Below are positions 53,491 through 60,962 of a DNA stretch of 64,000 nucleotides, in pieces (position 1 is the first letter of the stretch; each line of letters opens with the position of its first letter). The notes under the pieces were generated by a model. The model was given only the letters and a program-made list of their open reading frames with translations, ran no database searches and had not been told where the DNA came from. Source of the stretch: Thalassotalea euphylliae (GTDB taxonomy: Bacteria > Pseudomonadota > Gammaproteobacteria > Enterobacterales > Alteromonadaceae); NCBI RefSeq assembly GCF_003390375.1, contig NZ_QUOT01000001.1, positions 2,976,001 to 3,040,000 on the forward strand, written 5' to 3'. The translations under genes and the position numbers were made by a program.

Positions 53491-53991
53491 ATGAAAACTA
53501 TCACTTATAGTCTATTTGTCTTGTTAGTCTCGGCCAGTATGACTTCGGCTCATGCGGGTACGGCAAAAGTTAAATGGACGAATCCTGACGACTATCGCGA
53601 TATTCGCCCGGCCAATGAATCCCGTGAACGATTTAAGCAGCGCACGTTTAAAGAGCTTGAAGCATTTGTGACTAAGCTCGCCGCGAAATTACCTGAAGGA
53701 TTCGAGCTTAAATTAAACGTGACCAATCTAGATTTAGCTGGCAATGTAGAATTTGGCCGAACACAACAAATTCGCATTGTGCGTCAAATTCATTTTCCTA
53801 AGATAGACTTTGATTACCAACTGCTTGATGCAAACCAACAAGCTCTTGCTGCTGAGCAGGTTTCGCTTAAAGATATGAACTTTTTACACCATATCAAAAC
53901 GCGTTCGAGCACCGAGTCATTAGGGTATGAAAAGCGTATGTTGGAGGACTGGTTTAATAAGGCATTTGCAGGGCAAATTCAGAAAACTTAG
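53491..53991 (+). CDS. Secreted DUF3016 protein (copy 3)
   Basis: A 166-residue paralogue with a signal peptide (about 1-22, ending AHA) and the DUF3016 order: VKWTNPDDYRDIRP, a helix ending TKLAAKLPEGFEL, TNLDLAGNVEFGRTQQIRIV, FPKIDFDYQL, LGYEKRMLEDWFNKAF. Three paralogues in tandem imply duplication and separate roles or dosage. The proteins are small, periplasmic and of unknown function. Confidence 0.8.
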   Translation: MKTITYSLFVLLVSASMTSAHAGTAKVKWTNPDDYRDIRPANESRERFKQRTFKELEAFVTKLAAKLPEGFELKLNVTNLDLAGNVEFGRTQQIRIVRQIHFPKIDFDYQLLDANQQALAAEQVSLKDMNFLHHIKTRSSTESLGYEKRMLEDWFNKAFAGQIQKT

Positions 53992-54084
53992 CTAATAACT
54001 ACTGAAGAATTATTTGAAAAGTAGTTAATTATTTTTAGTTACAATGATATATAAACTGCGTTGACCTTCATTTATTGGCAAACA

Positions 54085-55965
54085 ATGCAGTTTTTATCAT
54101 TATTCTTATGTTTTTCCCTTATTTCTTTTCAGGTATTTGCCTTCGACTTTCAAGGGCGATTGGCAAGCATTCAACAACTCGACAAAGCGGATCAGTTAGC
54201 ACAATTTGAGCAATTGCTAGCGCAACCGTCGTTATCTTCTCAGCAACGCTTCCAAGCACTTAATGCCCTCACTATGCACTATTTTAGACAAAGTGAGCTT
54301 AGCAATGCGCTTAAGCAAGGTCATATTACCTACCAGCATACCAAGCAGCACCAACTTGCAGCGCCACAGGCTGCAACCGAGAAATTGCTCGGTATTATTT
54401 ATTATTACCAAGGCGATCTTAATAATGCCTTGACCTACTATCAGCAAGCGCTGGCTTACTATGAGCAGTCGGGCAACAAAGTGCAGCAGGCAAATGTGCT
54501 AAATAATATAGCGCTGGCACAAAGCGCCCAAGGGCACTCACAAGCGGCACTTGCTAGCTATCTAAAAGCAGAGCCTCTGTATTTAAAACATGGCTCTGAA
54601 TATGATGCTGTCGATGTTCGGGCAAATATTGCGGGCTTGTATATTTCGTTGCGTCGCTTCGACCAGGCCATAGCTATGCTTGAAAGCGCAGTGACGTATT
54701 ATCAAAAGCACGGTCATGACAATGACTTAGCAAGAGCGCAGGCTGATTTAGGTGTTGCACTAAAATACGCCGAAAATTTTCCGGATGCGTTGGCTCATTT
54801 ACAGGCTTCGCTGTCCTATTATCAGCAAAAAGAAGAAGGTTATAACGTAGCCGCAGCGTTGCACAACATTGCTGAGGTTTACTTGTTAATGAAACTGCCT
54901 ATTAAGGCACAAGCTTACGCTGAACAAGGGGTAAGCCGTAGTAGAGCAAGTGACCACAATAAAGCGCTAGTCGGTAACTTGCAAGTGCTGGCAAAATCTT
55001 GGTATTGGCGTGGCGATGCCTTGCAAGCGCAGCTTTATTTGCGCGAGGGCTTAAAGCTTGCGAATGAACTAGATTATCTGTCATCGCTCTCTTCACTACT
55101 CATTCTCAATGCGTTAATTGAAGCTGCACTCGAGCAACCAGAAAAAGCAATTGCTGCTGAGCAAGCTTATCAAGCGCTAGAGCGCAATCGCTTTAATACT
55201 GAGTTAAATACTATGCTGGCAGAGTCTGAGGCACTTCAATTACAGCAAAAACTTGAGGTTGTGCAGCAACAAAAAGCCTATCAGGCGGAGCTAAGCCGAA
55301 ATAAAACGGTTGAAGAACGCTATTTGTTTGCGGCATTCACATTGTTATTTCTAGTTATGTTTTTGGCCTATAAAAAGTTACGCGATTTTTACTTGAATAA
55401 AGAGTTGGCATTGCAGGTAGAGCTGCAAACTGAAAAGCTTACGCGCGTTAATCAACAATTATTGCAGGTATCGTTAGAAGACGGCCTAACTGGCATTCAG
55501 AATCGACGAAGTTTTGATGCTGATATTCGCAAGCTATGGCAAAAATTTACAGAGCAACATCAAAACTTTGCCTTAGTGTTTATCGATATTGATCATTTTA
55601 AGGCATTTAACGATATGTTTGGTCACATTGCTGGCGATAGGGTGTTGCAAGAGGCGGCGCAGGTATTTAGTCAAGCCATGCCAAACGGAGCGGGGGTTTA
55701 TCGTTATGGCGGTGAAGAATTTGCGGTATTAATTGACGGTCTTGATGAAACTATTTGCTGCCATGAGGGTGTACGCAGTATTTACAAGGAAATTCAATCT
55801 TGCTTAGTGGGCTATAGTGCACCTGAGCAAGCAACAATCACGGTGAGCGCCGGCACATGCTTTGCTGATGAACAAGTAGAATCGCTCAATGAGTTTATTA
55901 ATATGGCAGATAAACGCTTGTATCAAGCAAAACGAGCTGGCCGAGATCAACTCGTTTGCCAATAA
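54085..55965 (+). CDS. TPR-repeat diguanylate cyclase
   Basis: A 626-residue protein (from ATG 54085). The signal peptide (MQFLSLFLCFSL) leads to a periplasmic TPR array (about 40-360; AATEKLLGIIYYYQGDLNNALTY, VLNNIALAQSAQGH), one membrane helix (about 415-435), a coiled coil and a C-terminal GGDEF domain. The cyclase motif is GGEEF (542-546) and looks active; the RxxD inhibitory site is absent. No EAL domain is present. An in-frame TTG at 54061 is an alternative start. TPR sensors of this type respond to protein partners, and the DUF3016 proteins next door are candidates (inference). Confidence 0.87.
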   Translation: MQFLSLFLCFSLISFQVFAFDFQGRLASIQQLDKADQLAQFEQLLAQPSLSSQQRFQALNALTMHYFRQSELSNALKQGHITYQHTKQHQLAAPQAATEKLLGIIYYYQGDLNNALTYYQQALAYYEQSGNKVQQANVLNNIALAQSAQGHSQAALASYLKAEPLYLKHGSEYDAVDVRANIAGLYISLRRFDQAIAMLESAVTYYQKHGHDNDLARAQADLGVALKYAENFPDALAHLQASLSYYQQKEEGYNVAAALHNIAEVYLLMKLPIKAQAYAEQGVSRSRASDHNKALVGNLQVLAKSWYWRGDALQAQLYLREGLKLANELDYLSSLSSLLILNALIEAALEQPEKAIAAEQAYQALERNRFNTELNTMLAESEALQLQQKLEVVQQQKAYQAELSRNKTVEERYLFAAFTLLFLVMFLAYKKLRDFYLNKELALQVELQTEKLTRVNQQLLQVSLEDGLTGIQNRRSFDADIRKLWQKFTEQHQNFALVFIDIDHFKAFNDMFGHIAGDRVLQEAAQVFSQAMPNGAGVYRYGGEEFAVLIDGLDETICCHEGVRSIYKEIQSCLVGYSAPEQATITVSAGTCFADEQVESLNEFINMADKRLYQAKRAGRDQLVCQ

Positions 55966-55987
55966 CCTGTATGTGTAAAAACGACGA

Positions 55988-56290
55988 CTATGTGTAAGAC
56001 TGTTCGAAGTTTGCTAGCACGGTAAAAAGTTGTTCAATTTTCTTTACCAGCGCGACCAGTAACTCTTTATTTTGCGATTGTTGCCACTGTAGAAGATCAT
56101 CAGCGACTTCTTCGACATAAGGTTGGAAGGTATTTGCAGATGACTTAAAGCCTGCATCTGCAGTGAAAATTGCTGAAAAGCCAGCTTTTTTCTCTTCGCG
56201 CAGTTGCGCAAGGGTGGCGTCAGCAGCCAAAGATTTCTTTAAAATAATCGAAATATTATCAATCAGTTGTTGGTTTACAGCGTCAGACAT
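55988..56290 (-). CDS. Hypothetical helical protein upstream of the groL-epmB junction
   Basis: A 100-residue, mostly helical, acidic protein with no signal peptide or membrane span. Two helical halves surround AGFKSSANTFQPYVEEVADDL. I do not recognise the family; a distant likeness to PriC-type helices was considered but not supported. It lies 32 bases downstream of epmB on the same strand and may be co-transcribed with it. Confidence 0.65.
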   Translation of the reverse strand: MSDAVNQQLIDNISIILKKSLAADATLAQLREEKKAGFSAIFTADAGFKSSANTFQPYVEEVADDLLQWQQSQNKELLVALVKKIEQLFTVLANFEQSYT

Positions 56291-56322
56291 AACAAATGAA
56301 GTAATGGGAATAGTTGGCGTTA

Positions 56323-57339
56323 TTATCGCAAATTAATCGGGGTTTTGTTAGGTTCGCCCGCAATTTCCCGTACCAGTTTGGGCATTAGGTAGCCCGGTAG
56401 TATGGTCATTAATTCATTAACAATGCTAATGGCACGCGCTTCACTCATATCAAAATGCGTTGCACCTTTTACTTTATCAAGCAAAAACAGATAGTAAGGC
56501 TGGATGCCAGCATCAAACAGGCGCTCACTTAACTCAGCCAGTGTTTGCGCATTGTCGTTGACCCCTTTGAGCAGAACGTTTTGATTAAACAAGGGAATGC
56601 GCTTGGCGCGCAGTTTTTCAATGGCGTACTCAACCTGCTGGTCGATTTCATTCGGGTGGTTAATATGAAATACCATAGTCGCTTTCAAGCGCGTGTTGGC
56701 AAGCATATTCACCAAGCTGTCTGTGATACGCGCTGGGATCACCACAGGTAGGCGGGTGTGTATGCGCAATCTGGTGACATGAGCAATTGCTGATATTTGC
56801 TCAATCAGCCATTGCAAGTGTTGATCATTAGCCATTAGTGGATCGCCACCGCTAAAAATCACTTCGTTTATTTCATTGCGCTCGGCAATATAGTTCAGCG
56901 CTTGTTGCCAGTGGGCTTTATTCGGGCTGTTATCTTGGTATGGAAAATGGCGACGAAAGCAGTAGCGACAGTTCACCGCACAGCCACTTTTAACAATCAT
57001 CAACACCCGATGTTTGTATTTATGCAGTAACCCTTCGGCAGCCGTTTGATGCTCGCCGAGGGGATCACTGACAAAGCCGTCAAGTTCAATAAATTCATCA
57101 CTTACTGGCATCACTTGCTTTAACAGTGGGTCGTTAATATCGCCCTGCTTCATCCTTGAGATAAACGGCCTTGGCACACGCACGGGAAATAACTTACGGG
57201 CGTTCAAGTGCTCAAGATATTGCTCAGGGTCTATGGCTAATAACTCAAGTAGCTCACGGGGATCGGTTACGACATCAGCCAACTCTTTTTGCCAAGAAGT
57301 GTGCAAATCTGGTTGAATTTGGGTTATTATCTGCGGCAT
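56323..57339 (-). CDS. epmB: EF-P beta-lysylation protein EpmB
   Basis: A 338-residue radical-SAM lysine 2,3-aminomutase that makes (R)-beta-lysine for elongation factor P. The 4Fe-4S cluster motif is CAVNCRYC (Cys120, Cys124, Cys127), preceded by HKYKHRVLMIVKSG and followed by EVIFSGGDPLM. RLRIHTRLPVVIPARIT and KGVNDNAQTL are also typical. It is divergent from efp, its target gene (37-base gap). EpmA, the ligase that attaches the beta-lysine, is not in this window. Confidence 0.96.
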   Translation of the reverse strand: MPQIITQIQPDLHTSWQKELADVVTDPRELLELLAIDPEQYLEHLNARKLFPVRVPRPFISRMKQGDINDPLLKQVMPVSDEFIELDGFVSDPLGEHQTAAEGLLHKYKHRVLMIVKSGCAVNCRYCFRRHFPYQDNSPNKAHWQQALNYIAERNEINEVIFSGGDPLMANDQHLQWLIEQISAIAHVTRLRIHTRLPVVIPARITDSLVNMLANTRLKATMVFHINHPNEIDQQVEYAIEKLRAKRIPLFNQNVLLKGVNDNAQTLAELSERLFDAGIQPYYLFLLDKVKGATHFDMSEARAISIVNELMTILPGYLMPKLVREIAGEPNKTPINLR

Positions 57340-57376
57340 TTGTTATTCTAATCTCTCAAAAGTTAAGCGAGTATTT

Positions 57377-57946
57377 ATGGCTTCTTTTAGTACAAACCAA
57401 TTTAAAGCTGGTCTGAAATTAATGATCGACGGCGAGCCTTGTAACATTCTTGAAAACGAAATCGTTAAACCAGGTAAAGGCCAAGCATTCAACCGCGTTA
57501 AAATCCGTAAATTAATCTCTGGTAAAGTACTAGAGAAAACCTTCAAATCAGGTGAATCTGTTGAAGGTGCTGATGTAATGGATTCAGATCTTGGTTATTT
57601 ATATGCCGACGGCGAATTTTGGCATTTTATGAATAACGAAACTTTTGAGCAAGTTGCTGCTGACGAAAAAGCGATTGGCGATAATGCGAAATGGTTAGTT
57701 GAAGGTGACATTTGTACGATCACTTTCTGGAATGGCAACCCTATTTCAGTTGCGCCGCCTAACTTCGTTGAGTTAGAAGTGACTGAAACTGACCCAGGCC
57801 TAAAAGGTGACACCGCGGGCACTGGTGGCAAACCTGCTACGTTAAGCACTGGCGCAGTTGTACGCGTACCATTGTTCGTACAAATTGGCGAAGTGGTTAA
57901 GTGTGATACCCGTAGCGGCGAATACGTCTCTCGCGCTGGCAAGTAA
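57377..57946 (+). CDS. efp: Translation elongation factor P
   Basis: A 189-residue three-domain factor that relieves ribosome stalling at polyproline. The modified lysine is Lys34 in KPGKGQAF, the target of EpmA and EpmB. GEFWHFMNNETFEQ and DPGLKGDTAGTGGKPATL are canonical. Length equals E. coli EF-P (188). Divergent from epmB, so the modifying enzyme and its target share a short regulatory spacer. A terminator follows. Confidence 0.98.
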   Translation: MASFSTNQFKAGLKLMIDGEPCNILENEIVKPGKGQAFNRVKIRKLISGKVLEKTFKSGESVEGADVMDSDLGYLYADGEFWHFMNNETFEQVAADEKAIGDNAKWLVEGDICTITFWNGNPISVAPPNFVELEVTETDPGLKGDTAGTGGKPATLSTGAVVRVPLFVQIGEVVKCDTRSGEYVSRAGK

Positions 57947-57974
57947 CTTAGCGTTACAGCTAACCAAACATGAT

Positions 57975-58001
57975 AAAAGCTCGCTACGGCGAGTTTTTTT
58001 T
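57975..58001 (+). terminator. Rho-independent terminator of efp
   Basis: A stem of CTCGC / GCGAG with a TACG loop, extended by flanking A and T runs, and followed by TTTTTTTT. Confidence 0.85.
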
Positions 58002-58117
58002 AGCGCTAATTTTCGCATTAATTTCGGTATTAGCTGAGTTGAAAAGCGCAGCTTTGACCTCATAATTACTAGTTCGATAACGTTAAGCTCTCCATAGTTA
58101 AAGTTAAGGTTGCGTTC

Positions 58118-59065
58118 ATGACCCCCGCATTAGAAATCAAAGATTTACAAAAAATATATAAAGGCGACTTTCACGCCTTAAAAGGTATTAGCTTGTCGGT
58201 TGAACAGGGCGACTTTTTTGCCTTGCTTGGCCCTAATGGAGCGGGTAAATCCACTTCAATTGGCGTGATTACATCGTTAGTGAACAAAACCTCTGGCACC
58301 GTTAAAGTTTTTGGTCACGATATTGATAAAGAGTTAGAAAAAGCTAAAAGCTTTATCGGTTTAGTGCCGCAGGAATTTAATTTTAATCAGTTTGAATCTT
58401 TAATGCGTATTCTGGTCAACCAAGCGGGTTACTATGGGGTTGAGCGCAGTGTGGCAGTTGAACGTGCGGAAAAGTACCTAAAGCAACTGGATTTATGGGA
58501 AAAGCGCGATAACGCTGCCCGTATGCTCTCGGGTGGTATGAAGCGCCGTTTAATGATCGCCCGTGCCTTAATGCATGAGCCAAAAGTGCTTATTCTGGAC
58601 GAGCCTACAGCGGGTGTCGATATTGAGCTACGTCGCTCGATGTGGGAATTTCTGCGCGAGCTAAACGCACAAGGTATTACCATTATTCTGACCACTCACT
58701 ACCTAGAAGAAGCTGAAATGCTGTGTCGCAATATCGCCATTATCGACAGTGGTCAGATTGTTGAAAACACTAGCATGAAGCAGCTACTGGCAACCTTAGA
58801 TATTGAAACCTTTGTCTTGGATTTGCCTGCTAATAGCGTAACACCAAGTCTTGAAGATTTTACCTACCGTGTTATTGATGACCATACACTTGAAGTGGAT
58901 GTTAAAAAAACACAAGGGCTAAACGGCGTATTTGCCCAGCTTTCCGAGCAGGGAGTACAAGTATTAAGTATGCGTAATAAGTCAAACCGATTAGAAGAGC
59001 TTTTCGTGCGACTCGTTGCCACCAACGATTCAGAAAGCGATGCACAGGCCGAGACAAAGGCATAA
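58118..59065 (+). CDS. yadG: ABC transporter ATPase YadG
   Basis: A 315-residue ABC-2 type ATPase. Walker A GPNGAGKST (38-46), the Q-loop VPQEFNFNQFE, signature LSGGMKRRLMIARAL, Walker B LILDEPTAGVD and the H-loop TTHYLEEAEML are intact. The C-terminal regulatory segment (LSMRNKSNRLEELF) matches YadG. It pairs with yadH 10 bases downstream. The substrate of YadGH is not known. Confidence 0.95.
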   Translation: MTPALEIKDLQKIYKGDFHALKGISLSVEQGDFFALLGPNGAGKSTSIGVITSLVNKTSGTVKVFGHDIDKELEKAKSFIGLVPQEFNFNQFESLMRILVNQAGYYGVERSVAVERAEKYLKQLDLWEKRDNAARMLSGGMKRRLMIARALMHEPKVLILDEPTAGVDIELRRSMWEFLRELNAQGITIILTTHYLEEAEMLCRNIAIIDSGQIVENTSMKQLLATLDIETFVLDLPANSVTPSLEDFTYRVIDDHTLEVDVKKTQGLNGVFAQLSEQGVQVLSMRNKSNRLEELFVRLVATNDSESDAQAETKA

Positions 59066-59075
59066 GGAGTAACAG

Positions 59076-59849
59076 ATGAGCTCAAGTACAAACTTTATTG
59101 CGTTAAAAAGTATTATGCACAAAGAAGTGCATCGTTTTATGCGAATTTGGGTACAAACCTTAGTGCCACCAGCGATCACGATTAGCCTATATTTCGTCAT
59201 ATTCGGCTCGCTGATCGGCTCTCGTATTGGTGAAATGGGCGGCTTTGATTATATGTCGTTTATCGTGCCGGGTCTGATCATGATGAGTGTCATTACTAAC
59301 TCCTACTCGAATGTGGCCTCGTCGTTTTTTAGTGCCAAGTGGCAGCGAAATGTCGAAGAAATGTTGGTGGCACCAGTGCCTAATTGGGTGATTGTTGCTG
59401 GCTATGTTGGCGGCGGTATGACGCGTGGTATTTTAGTGGGCGCTATTGTCACTTGTATTGCTATGTTTTTTACCAATATTCAAATTCATAACTTTGCCGT
59501 GATCATTATCACTGTAGCGTTAACTTCTGCGGTATTTGCGCTTGGTGGTTTGATCAATGCGGTATTTGCCAGCAGCTTTGATGATATTTCGATTATTCCG
59601 ACCTTTGTGTTAACACCATTAACCTACTTAGGTGGTGTATTTTACTCAATCAGCTTGTTGCCTGAATTCTGGCAAGGTGTCTCACAGTTGAACCCTATTG
59701 TTTATATGGTCAACGCGTTCCGCTATGGCTTTTTAGGCATTAGCGATATTGACCTAACCGTTGCTTTCGCAGTGCTGGGTGTTTTCATCGTTGGTTTATG
59801 GTCAACGGCAATGTACCTGATTCGCAAAGGCATTGGGTTGAGAAGCTAA
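59076..59849 (+). CDS. yadH: ABC transporter permease YadH
   Basis: A 257-residue ABC-2 permease with six predicted helices. KEVHRFMRIWVQTLVPPAIT, SFIVPGLIMMSVITNSYSN, VEEMLVAPVPNWVIVAGYVG, PLTYLGGVFYS and QLNPIVYMVNAFRYGFLGI follow E. coli YadH closely. The stop codon (TAATG) overlaps the next start by one base, so the methyltransferase gene is coupled to this transporter. Confidence 0.95.
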   Translation: MSSSTNFIALKSIMHKEVHRFMRIWVQTLVPPAITISLYFVIFGSLIGSRIGEMGGFDYMSFIVPGLIMMSVITNSYSNVASSFFSAKWQRNVEEMLVAPVPNWVIVAGYVGGGMTRGILVGAIVTCIAMFFTNIQIHNFAVIIITVALTSAVFALGGLINAVFASSFDDISIIPTFVLTPLTYLGGVFYSISLLPEFWQGVSQLNPIVYMVNAFRYGFLGISDIDLTVAFAVLGVFIVGLWSTAMYLIRKGIGLRS

Positions 59850-59897
59850 TGCCCACGAAGCTAATGGTGAGCAAGCTAATGTCTGAGCAAATTATGC
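59838..59897 (+). repeat. Four degenerate 15-bp repeats at the yadH/methyltransferase junction
   Basis: Successive 15-base units carry AAGCTAATG three times and a related AAATTATG once. The array begins at the yadH terminal codons and stop and reads in frame as a pentapeptide repeat in the next protein. It is of the same size class as the other short arrays in the window, here turned into coding sequence. Confidence 0.65.
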
Positions 59898-60601
59898 CTG
59901 ATCAAAATAACCCAAACGATGCGCTTAGTGGCGACTCCAAAGCGATTGTTACCAATCAAGATGGTGTTCACGAAAAGCTAGAGCAGATAGTGCAAAAGCA
60001 TTTATCGCACTGCTTTGAGAAACCATTTCAACAGCACACGCTAACCGCTTTTGAAGCGCTTGATGAGAAAGTTAAAGCATGGGGTGGCGACGTTATTCTT
60101 GATGCCTGCTGCGGCGTTGGGCAAAGTACCCGTTTACTTGCCAAGCAAAACCCTAACGCGCTAGTGATTGGGGTGGATAAGTCGGCGCATCGCGTTAATC
60201 GCAATGTCGAAGAGCATTTTCCAGTGGATATAGCGGGCGTGACTAACTTTGAGATTATTCGCGCCGATCTGAATGACTTTTACCGTTTAGTGGCAAAGGC
60301 AAACTGGCCGATCGCTAAGCACAATATTTTGTATCCAAATCCTTGGCCTAAAGCTAAACATATTCAGCGTCGCTGGCATGGCGCTGCGGTCTTCCCTAGC
60401 ATTATTCAAATTGGCGAAACCATTGAGCTACGCAGTAACTGGCGCCTGTATTTGGAAGAGTTTCTAATCGCCGCTAAGCTGTCAGGCCGAGAAGGGCAGA
60501 TCACTGAGATAAAGTTAACTCAAGGTGATACGCCAATTACACCATTTGAAGCTAAGTTTATTAACAGTGGCCAGCAATGTTGGCAATTAACCATAAGCTA
60601 G
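59849..60601 (+). CDS. TrmB-like SAM-dependent methyltransferase
   Basis: A 250-residue class I methyltransferase. ILDACCGVGQSTRLLA is the SAM motif I, IGVDK motif II, and ILYPNPWPKAKHIQRRWHG resembles the PDPWPKxRHxKRR signature of tRNA (guanine-N7)-methyltransferase TrmB, but with Asn for the Asp. ELRSNWRLYLEEF replaces the TrmB TDWxxY block. It is probably a divergent TrmB relative with a different target. The N-terminus is a fourfold pentapeptide repeat (KLMPT, KLMVS, KLMSE, QIMPD) encoded by 15-bp repeats around the yadH stop; true translation may begin at any of its Met codons. Confidence 0.78.
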   Translation: MPTKLMVSKLMSEQIMPDQNNPNDALSGDSKAIVTNQDGVHEKLEQIVQKHLSHCFEKPFQQHTLTAFEALDEKVKAWGGDVILDACCGVGQSTRLLAKQNPNALVIGVDKSAHRVNRNVEEHFPVDIAGVTNFEIIRADLNDFYRLVAKANWPIAKHNILYPNPWPKAKHIQRRWHGAAVFPSIIQIGETIELRSNWRLYLEEFLIAAKLSGREGQITEIKLTQGDTPITPFEAKFINSGQQCWQLTIS

Positions 60602-60718
60602 TGATTTTCACTACTTTTGTTTGTAAAAAATACTAACACTGTTTATTTGTATTTTAGCTTCTTTAACAAAAAACCAATATAACCATAGAGTTATAGAATT
60701 GGCGTAAATATTGATGTA

Positions 60719-60739
60719 CTCCTTGTTCAATGCAAGGAG
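60719..60739 (+). promoter_or_regulatory. Hairpin covering the ribosome-binding site of a 28-codon ORF
   Basis: CTCCTTG (60719-60725) pairs perfectly with CAAGGAG (60733-60739) around a 7-base loop. The right arm contains the AAGGAG ribosome-binding site of the ORF at 60746. Folding would block initiation, and opening (temperature, ligand, protein or RNA) would allow it. Confidence 0.65.
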
Positions 60740-60745
60740 AACTCA

Positions 60746-60832
60746 ATGTCTAACACCATCAAAAAAGATGTACTAACTAAAGCATTTGTTTTAATTACCC
60801 TTTCTCAAGCCTGCCTGATCTATATTGGGTAG
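60746..60832 (+). CDS. 28-residue small ORF upstream of panP
   Basis: A start codon 6 bases after AAGGAG opens a 28-codon frame, MSNTIKKDVLTKAFVLITLS and then QACLIYIG, with a basic N-terminus and a hydrophobic C-terminal half that could insert in a membrane. It ends at TAG 60830-60832, 130 bases before panP. It may be a small membrane protein or a regulatory leader peptide. It lacks the codon runs of amino-acid attenuators. I do not know a named family. Confidence 0.55.
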   Translation: MSNTIKKDVLTKAFVLITLSQACLIYIG

Positions 60833-60962
60833 CGCCTTCGTAACACCCCCGTAGCTCAACGCTATGGTGGCAATAACACAAAGAAACGAGACATTTTCGA
60901 CGATTTTGATTAAACTGCCGCATTCGTTTTGAACATAGAAAAGCTTTATTTAACGGTAATGT
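60833..60962 (+). other. panP leader region
   Basis: A spacer between the small ORF and panP. CCGTAGC (60849-60855) and GCTATGG (60861-60867) can form a 7-bp hairpin (one G-U pair). No T run follows, so it is not a standard terminator. Together with the upstream hairpin it makes a structured leader of about 250 bases if transcription begins before 60719. Bases 60602-60718 hold no recognisable feature. Confidence 0.45.

Noticed and set aside
55988..56290. PriC family assignment for the 100-residue protein
   Set aside because: Only a vague helical likeness; no conserved PriC residues could be aligned.
60841..60962. Known riboswitch class before panP
   Set aside because: Hairpins are present, but no consensus core of a named riboswitch could be recognised.
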